Shown: in pieces, positions 26,256 to 35,370 of the stretch
Position numbering within the stretch: the stretch's first letter is position 1
Layout: the number at the start of each line of letters is the position of its first letter
Assembly (NCBI RefSeq): GCF_014841115.1
Contig: NZ_JACYTP010000009.1
Coordinates: forward strand, 62,001-126,000
Source of the DNA: Photobacterium arenosum
GTDB lineage: Bacteria; Pseudomonadota; Gammaproteobacteria; Enterobacterales; Vibrionaceae
Reading direction: 5' to 3'
DNA length: 64,000 bases
Made by a program: the position numbers and the translations under genes
The notes under the pieces: generated by a model
Told to the model about the DNA's origin: nothing
The model's database searches: none
The model's input: the letters and a program-made list of their open reading frames with translations, nothing else

Positions 26256-27596
26256 TTAAATCGCGAATAATCCGCTTGTTTGCTGCATTTGTGTCATCAA
26301 CTGGTTCATCTGAGTGAACTGGGCGAGATAACGGTCGTAAGACATCTGGTACTTGCGCTCCAGATTGGACATTTTGTCGTCAATACGGCTGATATTTTGC
26401 TGAAGGCTGTCTTTGCGGTTTTTGAAGACGCCATCAGAGAACGACAGGTAAGGTTTAATTGTTGCTTCCAGCGAGTCGAACAATTTATCGGTGCCGTTGA
26501 ACATTTCGTTCAGTGCTGCCGGATCAGCGGCCTGGGCGGCTTCGAACTTGTCATTGTCGATTGCCAGTTTGCCGTTTCGGTCAATACTGACACCTACTGA
26601 ATACAAGCTCTGGCCGTTGTAAGACTGACGGAAAATACTGCTGATCTGGTTTTCCAGAGAACGGATGGTGCCATCACCGGCCAATGGGCCACGTTTTTCA
26701 TCTTTTGAACCGACCTTGGTGTATTTGTCGATTTCAGACATCAGCGCGTTATAGGCATCCACCATTTTATTCAGTTGTTCTTTGGTGGCTTCTTTATCAG
26801 AACCTACAGTGATACCGATTGGCTGGTCACCACTGGTTTGCGCTTTAGTAACGGTCAGATCAACGCCGTCAATCACACCTTCAAAGGTATTGGAGCTGTT
26901 GGTCAGTTTCAGGCCAGTGCCTTCCGCACCCAGCCAGATCACCGCATCTTTAGGTGTGCTGATATCCGTGCTGTTGGCAAAAGCGTTTTCGAAGTTGGCA
27001 TCACCTGTACCTGTCACGTTGACAGACACTGTATTGGCGACACCGGTTTCCTTGCCGGACAGCATGAAGTGGGTTTCGCCGTTGGCGCGAACCAGTGAGG
27101 CGTTCACACCCGGGTTGTTTTCATCAGTATTGATAGCGGCGACCAGTTCCTGAAGGGTGGCAGTGCCATCGCTGTCAGTGTCCACGGTCGCCAGATCAAG
27201 CGTCATGGTATTGCCATCCATGGAGATAACCATACTACCTGCAGCAGGAATGGCTGTGTCGGCTGTGGTACCTGCGCCTAAATCAACACCCATCTGATGA
27301 GAGGTCGCGATTTGCTCGACAAATACCTGATACTCACCCGCCAGCGCGCTGGCATTGACACTGGCACTGATGTTGCCTTCCTGCGAGAAAGTGGCACCAT
27401 TTTTTACCACGCTGTCATTCAGGCCATTCATGTCTTCTACTGCAGTTCGGAATGTCCGTAACGCAGTTTCAACTTTGCCGTAAGCAGAAATCTGGCTTTG
27501 GTATTTATCAGCCTGAGTCTGAAAACGTTGCTGAAACGGCTGAATCTCATAGGTGGCCAGCTGTGTTGCCATACTGATCGGATCGATGGAACTCAT
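26256..27596 (-). CDS. fliD: Filament cap protein FliD (lateral, LafB)
   Basis: 446 residues with the FliD N-terminal domain (residues about 10-105), a variable middle, and the FliD C-terminal region ending QFTQMNQLMTQMQQTSGLFAI. It caps the lateral filament and promotes flagellin folding. It is the first gene of the fliD-S-T-K-L-lafS-motA-motB operon, with AGAGGAG before the ATG and a sigma-54-type promoter 31 bases upstream. Confidence 0.95.
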   Translation of the reverse strand: MSSIDPISMATQLATYEIQPFQQRFQTQADKYQSQISAYGKVETALRTFRTAVEDMNGLNDSVVKNGATFSQEGNISASVNASALAGEYQVFVEQIATSHQMGVDLGAGTTADTAIPAAGSMVISMDGNTMTLDLATVDTDSDGTATLQELVAAINTDENNPGVNASLVRANGETHFMLSGKETGVANTVSVNVTGTGDANFENAFANSTDISTPKDAVIWLGAEGTGLKLTNSSNTFEGVIDGVDLTVTKAQTSGDQPIGITVGSDKEATKEQLNKMVDAYNALMSEIDKYTKVGSKDEKRGPLAGDGTIRSLENQISSIFRQSYNGQSLYSVGVSIDRNGKLAIDNDKFEAAQAADPAALNEMFNGTDKLFDSLEATIKPYLSFSDGVFKNRKDSLQQNISRIDDKMSNLERKYQMSYDRYLAQFTQMNQLMTQMQQTSGLFAI

Positions 27597-27626
27597 GGAA
27601 AAACTCCTCTATTTATGACTACTAAA

Positions 27627-27641
27627 GCAATTAGTGTGCCA
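27627..27641 (-). promoter_or_regulatory. Sigma-54 promoter (-24/-12) for the fliD operon
   Basis: On the minus strand TGGCACACTAATTGC matches the sigma-54 consensus TGGCAC-N5-TTGC at all fixed positions. It ends 31 bases before the fliD ATG, leaving a short leader that contains AGAGGAG. This puts lafS under sigma-54 and probably LafK control. Confidence 0.82.
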
Positions 27642-27925
27642 CTTCGTTAATTGGTTGAAATTATTGGAATTGTCATGGTTTTTCCACGTAAAGCGGAAGC
27701 TGGATTTCCGATCGGGTTTCCGCTTTGTCTTCCGTCTGGCAGTGATTGCTTCCAGATGGAAACTGCTCCGCTTCAGCAGGAAACAGACAGGTGAAGCCAA
27801 CTCGCTTTGCAGGATCACCTTGTCGCCTATGCAACAATCCCTATGAAGTAGGGCGGCGAATTGGTTGGGGTCATTAAGAAGTGCAACGGGAAATCAGGGA
27901 CAGGGGGGAGAGCTAACGATAAAGA

Positions 27926-27947
27926 ACCGGAAACCCGGGTTTCCGGT
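27926..27947. repeat. 22-bp perfect palindrome (second hairpin after M28 gene)
   Basis: Arms ACCGGAAACCC and GGGTTTCCGGT are perfectly complementary with no loop base. On the minus strand TTCTTTATC follows, so it may act as a second, weaker terminator for the M28 gene or as a cruciform-forming site. Confidence 0.55.
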
Positions 27948-27968
27948 AACCTTGGTGGGATAAAATAT

Positions 27969-27988
27969 CAGGGGGAAACATCCCCCTG
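27969..27988 (-). terminator. Terminator after M28 aminopeptidase
   Basis: An 8-bp stem (CAGGGGGA with TCCCCCTG, four-base loop) 22 bases after the stop codon is followed on the minus strand by ATATTTTATCC. Confidence 0.7.
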
Positions 27989-28009
27989 TTGCTGGTGAGT
28001 CAGCGCAGA

Positions 28010-30363
<2,354 letters not shown>

Positions 30364-31461
30364 ATGACAATCACGTTTAAGGAGAGTTACGTGGAGCAAT
30401 ACGCTTACTCAGTTCAATTTAATAAGATCGAATGTATTTCAAAGACCAACGAAGGTTCAGCACACGATGAAGTGTACTTTGAAGTACGGACCTATTCGAA
30501 TCCGTCAAATCCTGATGAGTTCGAGCGAAAATACTATTACCACGACAGCCCACTGGAAATGAATCCATCCAATGAGGACGGTCATCGGAATGTTGATATT
30601 GTGGTTCCGGCCAGTGGCTTGCACAAGATTGAATTCCAGCTCTGGGAGCGGGATAAATCAGATATGAGCAAAGGAAAGGACGATGACCTCGGCACGATGA
30701 CGATTACGCGTGACACAGCGAAAGTCACGACGTCCGACATTTGCAATGAAATTGATCAGCCCTCACATGATAAATACGGCAAGTACAATATCTATTGGCG
30801 GGTGATGAACAAACCTCTGCCAAGTCTGCGCGTGCTTGGGATTTACTGTGAAAAACAATCCTGTGGCTGTAATAAAGAAGTGATTGATACCGTTGCTGAT
30901 TATACCTCTCAGGCGGAAGCTGCGGCAGCTGAAGTGTTAGGTGAAATCAAAACGCCAAAGGCACAGCTGATGTCTGATGCCTTTAATGCTGCCTCTTACG
31001 TGATCAAGTTTGAGGCGGCGTTGATCGAATGGCTTGCGAAAATCATTGAAGGCGATGATGACGTGTATATCCAGCATCTTGACGATGCGCAAAGCGATCC
31101 AACGGGTGGTGCCTTCTGGCCGGAGTCGGGGTCGAATATCAAAATGACGGACGAAGACCAGTTCGCTTTTGTTGAAAGCGAATCCTATTACTATCGATTC
31201 CCGCTGGACCGTGGGCCAGTCACAATCAAAATCCGTGACAGAGACCCAATCAAGAAAGACATCGATCTGGGAGCACTGACGATCGACGAGAGTCAGTATA
31301 ATACGTTGAAGGATTTGGGGGCTCAGGTGGTTGTCCTTTCCGGGATGGGAGATACGAAGGCAGGAGAGCAGGGCGCGATTTACTATCTTTGTTACAGTGT
31401 GGGTGAAGAAGATTACGCGAAAGCGCCGACACCTGAAGCACAGGGATACGCGACGGCCTAA
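30364..31461 (+). CDS. Unknown protein with duplicated beta-rich domain
   Basis: 365 residues from the ATG at 30364, six bases after ACGGAGG. No signal peptide or membrane segment. Two beta-rich regions, about residues 15-115 and 230-310, end in related motifs: WERDK followed by DDDLGTMTI, and IRDRDP followed by DIDLGALTI. This looks like an internal duplication of a C2-like or similar acidic beta-sandwich, perhaps calcium-binding. Between them is a Cys cluster (CEKQSCGC) and an Ala-rich helix. I do not recognise the family. A strong terminator follows. Confidence 0.75.
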   Translation: MTITFKESYVEQYAYSVQFNKIECISKTNEGSAHDEVYFEVRTYSNPSNPDEFERKYYYHDSPLEMNPSNEDGHRNVDIVVPASGLHKIEFQLWERDKSDMSKGKDDDLGTMTITRDTAKVTTSDICNEIDQPSHDKYGKYNIYWRVMNKPLPSLRVLGIYCEKQSCGCNKEVIDTVADYTSQAEAAAAEVLGEIKTPKAQLMSDAFNAASYVIKFEAALIEWLAKIIEGDDDVYIQHLDDAQSDPTGGAFWPESGSNIKMTDEDQFAFVESESYYYRFPLDRGPVTIKIRDRDPIKKDIDLGALTIDESQYNTLKDLGAQVVVLSGMGDTKAGEQGAIYYLCYSVGEEDYAKAPTPEAQGYATA

Positions 31462-31489
31462 TTCCTCAATCACCCGAAAAGAAATGAAA

Positions 31490-31515
31490 AGAGCGCTTCA
31501 AGCGCTCTTTTTTTT
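31490..31515 (+). terminator. Terminator after the two-repeat protein gene
   Basis: A 9-bp perfect stem (AGAGCGCTT with AAGCGCTCT, one-base apparent loop) is followed by eight T residues, 28 bases after the stop codon. Confidence 0.88.
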
Positions 31516-31536
31516 CATGAAAATCGGGCGGGCTTA

Positions 31537-31573
31537 AAGGGACAGTCACTTTGGGTTACAAGGACAGTCACAA
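31537..31573. repeat. REP-like repeats, left cluster (GGACAGTCAC orientation)
   Basis: Two units, AAAGGGACAGTCACTTTGG and ACAAGGACAGTCACAATCGG, lie 3' of the transposase gene. They have the same orientation as the units at 29843-29894 and the opposite orientation to those at 32867-33017. Such short repeats are typical partners of REP-associated tyrosine transposases. The remaining 200 bases to 31781 contain nothing recognised. Confidence 0.65.
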
Positions 31574-31781
31574 TCGGCCTTTTGGGTCATCGGCCTGAAA
31601 AAGGTAGTGTGCTTTGTGTTGATTTCACCGAATTGCTGTTAAAAGCATCTTAATAATATTGATTTACAGTTGTTGATAGCAACAGCGGCTCTTCTGTCTC
31701 TGGTCTGATTTTCAGGAGAGTGTAGCGTACATATGACATTCAATGTGTTGTGTGCAGAGAGTTCAGTGTAGCGGGTCAGGA

Positions 31782-32771
31782 TTATGGAATTTGTAAAGCG
31801 GTTCGCCGTTGCCTGTTAAACTTGGGTAATGCTGTTTGAATTGCAGCTGCAGAACCAATGAGTGTGCATTTTTTTATATTTGTACAAACATCCAGCCACG
31901 AATCAGCCTTGATACCAAGTCGCTCAAGGATAGGAAGCTGAGCTGATTGTATATGTCCGGACTTATCTCCTCTGACTTGTTGTCCTGTCCAATCAACCAG
32001 TTCAAGATAATCTGCCAGGCTAAATGGCAGTCCTTCCGGCATATCGTTTCGCGGATTACCGGCGAAGGGAAAAAGAGATGGGGCCGTTATCTGATCTTTC
32101 CGATGCGATTCTATGCGTGCTTTCACTGAAGTGAAGCTGGAGGCTTCTGGTGTGTCTGCGATTCCGGCTCGTATGGGGTTTAGATCAACGTATGCCATTG
32201 CAGCAGCCAGGGCTTTTTCATCCAGCAATGCCTGGCTTTTGAAACGTCCTTCCCAAAAGTGGCCGGTGCAGTTATCTTCACGATTAGCTTCGCTTGCTAT
32301 GTATTGATTCAGCAGGCGCATGAACCAGCTGATGGAACAGAGTCTTTCCCGCCAGGTCTGGATGATGGCCAAGCAAGCATTTTGCTCGATCTCAGATAAG
32401 TTTTCGCTTTTTAAGAACCGTTGAATCAGCATGGGAGCACGATGTATGGTGAGCCAGCGATCAATGACTTCGTGATTTGATAAGCGATAAGCCTGATCTT
32501 TGTTGATATGCAGAACGACATGGTAATGATTGCTCATGATGGCGTAAGCACAAACATCAACACAGAATACACTGGCAATCCGTTTCAACCGTTTTTCAAC
32601 CCAGCCCCGCCGGTGTTCATAGCTGGTTTGGGTAAGTTCGTCATATCCGCACAGAAATGAACGCCGAACACAGCGGGAAACACAATGGTAATAGGGCGTT
32701 GCTTCTACACTAATGAGTTGGCTACGTGCTGTTGTCATTGGTAATGATTGATTGATACTGGATGAATTCAC
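31782..32771 (-). CDS. REP-associated tyrosine transposase (Y1/HUH, RAYT)
   Basis: 329 residues. The Y1 transposase domain starts with ISVEATPYYHCVSRCVRRSF, has the HUH motif in MSNHYHVVLHI, and a Tyr in LLNQYIASEANR as probable nucleophile, followed by HFWEGRFKSQ. The long C-terminal region beyond residue 220 is typical of the larger RAYT group. These enzymes act on short palindromic repeats instead of moving with classical IS ends. The gene is flanked by oppositely oriented repeats, and no other IS200/IS605 partner (TnpB) is present. The frame looks intact. Confidence 0.88.
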   Translation of the reverse strand: MNSSSINQSLPMTTARSQLISVEATPYYHCVSRCVRRSFLCGYDELTQTSYEHRRGWVEKRLKRIASVFCVDVCAYAIMSNHYHVVLHINKDQAYRLSNHEVIDRWLTIHRAPMLIQRFLKSENLSEIEQNACLAIIQTWRERLCSISWFMRLLNQYIASEANREDNCTGHFWEGRFKSQALLDEKALAAAMAYVDLNPIRAGIADTPEASSFTSVKARIESHRKDQITAPSLFPFAGNPRNDMPEGLPFSLADYLELVDWTGQQVRGDKSGHIQSAQLPILERLGIKADSWLDVCTNIKKCTLIGSAAAIQTALPKFNRQRRTALQIP

Positions 32772-32865
32772 AGTATATGTATTTGAGCGCAGACGAAAGG
32801 GAGAAGTTCAGAATTTCGGGCCAGGTACGAAAATCATGAAATTGATGAAGTTGTATTTTTCTTAA

Positions 32866-33018
32866 TGTGCCTGTCCTTGTAGGAATGATGTGTAGGAGAA
32901 TGACTGATAGGCTGGCTGCGTGCTGCTGTTTCGTAATATGTCTGTCCTGATAAAAATGGAGTTACTGGTTAACATGCCTGTCCTGATAGGAGGCTCATGT
33001 GTCTGTCCTTATAGGAGG
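32866..33018. repeat. REP-like repeats, right cluster (GTGYCTGTCC orientation)
   Basis: Four units: GTGCCTGTCCTTGTAGGA, ATGTCTGTCCTGATA, ATGCCTGTCCTGATAGGA and GTGTCTGTCCTTATAGGA. Three of them contain the small palindrome TCCT-NNT-AGGA. They are in inverse orientation to the units on the other side of the transposase, so the gene lies between two inverted repeat clusters. Confidence 0.7.
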
Positions 33019-33070
33019 GGAAAGCGTTAGCATCATTCAAGGTGGGACATTCAGGGGGGAGACGAAAAAA

Positions 33071-33089
33071 AGCCCCGAAAATCGGGGCT
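33071..33089 (-). terminator. Terminator of lafA
   Basis: An 8-bp stem (AGCCCCGA with TCGGGGCT, three-base loop) is followed on the minus strand by TTTTTTTCG, about 50 bases after the lafA stop. It makes lafA a single-gene transcript. Confidence 0.9.
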
Positions 33090-33137
33090 TTGAACATTGG
33101 AGTGACTTTGACTAGGTATCTGAGACTAATCAGTTGA

Positions 33138-34019
33138 TTAGCGCAGCAGAGACATTGCCATGCCAGACAGCTGGTTAGTTTGAGACAGTACAGAAGTACC
33201 GGCTTGCATCAGCATCTGGTTCTTAGTCATGTTAGAGGTTTCAACAGCGAAATCAGCATCCATGATACGGCCTTTCGCAGCAGAGGTGTTCTCAACCATG
33301 TTGCCCAGGTTAGTGATGGTGTGTTCCAGGCGGTTGATGTTCGCACCCAGAGCAGCACGTGCGCCACCGATGGTGTCCAGAGAAGTCTGGATAGTGTCCA
33401 TTGCAGTCTGTGCAGCAGTTTGGTTAGCCGCTACAGTTGCGCCTGTGTCACCGAAGGTACCCAGAGAAGCGATAGTACCACCTGCTTCCAGCATAGTTAC
33501 TGCTGCGCCAACTTTACCATCGATAGAAGTAGCGAAGTCCAGAGTTTCAGCAGAAGAACCACCGATTTGCAGTACGATACCGCCGCCTTTCACGCCCGCT
33601 GCGTCAAACACAGTTTCGCCAGCGTACTTAGTGTTGGCCATTACGCTGCCCAGCTCGCTGGTCAGTTCAGTGAATTCTGCGTACAGAGCTTCCTGATCGT
33701 TGACTGAGTTAGTACCGTTCGCTGCCTGAGTAGCCAGGTCGTTCATGCGGTACAGGATGTTGCTTGCTTCGTCCAGTGCACCTTCAGTCGTTTGCATCAT
33801 AGAGATGCCGTCCTGAGAGTTGCGCATTGCAACAGACATGCCGCGAGTTTGAGATTCCAGGCGGCTTGCGATTTGCAGACCAGCCGCATCGTCAGCAGCA
33901 GAGTTGATACGGTAGCCAGTCGCCAGACGCTCCATGGCCGTGTTCAGCATGTTGCCTGTGCCGTTCAGGGTGTTTTGCGTAACCAGAGATGCGTAGTTGG
34001 TGTGCATTGATAGAGCCAT
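33138..34019 (-). CDS. lafA: Lateral flagellin LafA
   Basis: 293 residues from the ATG at 34019, seven bases after AGGAG; the frame is open further upstream, but that part covers the promoter. The N-terminal flagellin domain ([37 protein letters not shown]) and C-terminal domain ([20 protein letters not shown] ending SLLR) are well conserved, with a short variable centre typical of lateral flagellins. It forms the unsheathed lateral filament used for swarming on surfaces or in viscous media. A sigma-28-type promoter precedes it. Confidence 0.96.
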   Translation of the reverse strand: MALSMHTNYASLVTQNTLNGTGNMLNTAMERLATGYRINSAADDAAGLQIASRLESQTRGMSVAMRNSQDGISMMQTTEGALDEASNILYRMNDLATQAANGTNSVNDQEALYAEFTELTSELGSVMANTKYAGETVFDAAGVKGGGIVLQIGGSSAETLDFATSIDGKVGAAVTMLEAGGTIASLGTFGDTGATVAANQTAAQTAMDTIQTSLDTIGGARAALGANINRLEHTITNLGNMVENTSAAKGRIMDADFAVETSNMTKNQMLMQAGTSVLSQTNQLSGMAMSLLR

Positions 34020-34056
34020 GAAAATTCTCCTAAGTATTGCTTCTTTATATTGGTTT

Positions 34057-34083
34057 ATATCGGCACACAAATCAGTTTGTTGT
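34057..34083 (-). promoter_or_regulatory. Sigma-28-type promoter of lafA
   Basis: On the minus strand a GCCGATAT box (34057-34064, consensus GCCGATAA) lies 15 bases downstream of ACAA (34080-34083, consensus TAAA). The spacing is canonical, the -10 is nearly perfect and the -35 is weak. Transcription would start about 30 bases before the AGGAG site. LafS is the expected sigma factor. Confidence 0.7.
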
Positions 34084-34489
34084 TCTGTGTGGCCGTTATT
34101 CCTACTCGCTAATATGAGGCGGAAGAGGCTCTGAGAACATTAATCAGAAAAGTGAAAAAAAATGATTTCATCTTGATGTTTAGCGGTTTTTTATCTGGGT
34201 TTCATGAGATAAATTTATTAAAAATCAGTAACTTGATTTTTATATGGAATGCTAAAATAAATTTTGAAAAATTTGCTAAATTCACAGTTTCCAGCTGTAA
34301 AAGCCATGGTATGAGGTTTCAATTTTATTAAACCGGGCAATGAAATAATCAGCCAAAGTGCTGGTTAGAGTAAATGGTCTACACCTGAATGAGTGAAGGA
34401 TTAGGTAAAGACAGAAAAGAGCCAGGTAAATAGGTAGCAAAGAGTTGTGATCGAGATTCAATATTTGGCGGGCAACAACAAAAAGCAAG
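34084..34489. other. A+T-rich intergenic region between lafA and the flh operon end
   Basis: About 400 bases with no supported gene. It contains A+T-rich DNA upstream of the lafA promoter, possibly an activator or UP-element region, and nothing else that I can identify. Confidence 0.5.
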
Positions 34490-34511
34490 ACGCCAGCTGA
34501 AGTGCTGGCGT
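34490..34511 (-). terminator. Terminator of the fliM-flhA-EAL operon
   Basis: An 8-bp stem (ACGCCAGC with GCTGGCGT, six-base loop) lies about 53 bases after the EAL-like gene and is followed on the minus strand by CTTGCTTTTTGTTG. Confidence 0.72.
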
Positions 34512-34549
34512 TGTAAATTCTGGCGTTATAAATACTAGCGTTATAAATA
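34505..34549. repeat. 15-bp tandem repeat, three units
   Basis: CTGGCGTTGTAAATT, CTGGCGTTATAAATA and CTAGCGTTATAAATA stand head to tail, followed by a partial fourth (ACAGTGTTGAG). The first unit overlaps the right arm of the operon terminator. Confidence 0.8.
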
Positions 34550-34563
34550 ACAGTGTTGAGGGG

Positions 34564-35370
34564 CTATTTAACGAGTTTAAATTTTCTCGGTGCGGAGAAG
34601 GAGGTGGGTATATCGCTGATGTACCCGAAATAATAACCCGCACCCAGACGGCGGAAGCGGATCAGATCGTATTGAGTGGCCACGCGTCCGGCGACAAACT
34701 CGACATGGCACTGTTTCAAAAAGCGGATGACCGGCAGTAAGCCTTGCTTGAAACTGGTGTCTTCATTGAATTGGGCAATCTTGATGGCTGCGGGTGGATG
34801 CGTTTCCAGCAGAGGGAGATAGGCGGTTGGCAGCCTGATATCCACCCAAAACGCCGGGCAGGTGTCATGTAACCAGCCCAGCAGTTTACCTAACTGCCCG
34901 GTATCTGAATCGGATTGAAAAAGCTGGAGGCAGGGCACGACGTCCTGCATCGCCTGGCTATGGTGTTCAAACAGGGAAGATAAAAAATGCTGGCCGGGTT
35001 CCCATTTCAGCAAGGTTTCCACCTGCAGGGGCACAACTAACGGATTAATCAGGCTGGTATGAATGGTTTCTTGCTGAAATTTAATGTGCCTGACAGCCAG
35101 CAGCAGCCCGAACAAATCCAGCGCATAACGCATCTCTTCAGACAGGTCGAAACGGTAGACACTCTGCTCGTTATTGCTGCCGAACCGTAAAGTGAGGTGC
35201 TGGAATGTGACCTCGTTGGTTTCTGTGTGTCTTATCGGCTGACAGACATGACGTATATCATTGTGCTGCATGGCCTCAAGCAGAATGTGATCATCCGGAG
35301 TCTGGGCTGCCTGAATCAGCAGCCCGCGTGCATGCTCGCCTAACGCGGCATCGGTAAACAACTTAGCCAA
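34564..35370 (-). CDS. Degenerate EAL-domain-like protein
   Basis: 268 residues. The C-terminal part (EFVAGRVATQYDLIRFRRLG then YYFGYISDIPTSF) aligns by eye with the end of EAL phosphodiesterases (AEGVET...GxxxxQGYxFxKP). The EAL motif itself is replaced by QHL (VTFQHLTLRF), and the DDFG-type and catalytic Glu positions are not conserved. It should be enzymatically inactive and act, if at all, as a protein- or c-di-GMP-binding regulator, like YdiV of Salmonella. The gene overlaps flhA by eight bases and closes the lateral export operon. Confidence 0.72.
   Translation of the reverse strand: MAKLFTDAALGEHARGLLIQAAQTPDDHILLEAMQHNDIRHVCQPIRHTETNEVTFQHLTLRFGSNNEQSVYRFDLSEEMRYALDLFGLLLAVRHIKFQQETIHTSLINPLVVPLQVETLLKWEPGQHFLSSLFEHHSQAMQDVVPCLQLFQSDSDTGQLGKLLGWLHDTCPAFWVDIRLPTAYLPLLETHPPAAIKIAQFNEDTSFKQGLLPVIRFLKQCHVEFVAGRVATQYDLIRFRRLGAGYYFGYISDIPTSFSAPRKFKLVK

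Larger units (their letters stand above)
27642..28009. other. Intergenic region upstream of fliD
   Basis: About 370 bases with no supported gene. The part 27690-27790 holds repeated GCGGAA/TTTCCG blocks in both orientations, of a kind also seen at 3481-3495, 4259-4271 and 14309-14323. Two hairpins that close the M28 gene occupy the left of 28010 (listed separately). Sites for LafK enhancer binding could lie here but cannot be recognised by eye. Confidence 0.5.

Noticed and set aside
34020-34070. N-terminal extension of LafA
   Set aside because: Flagellins start at MALSMHTN and the extension covers the ribosome site and the sigma-28 -10 box.
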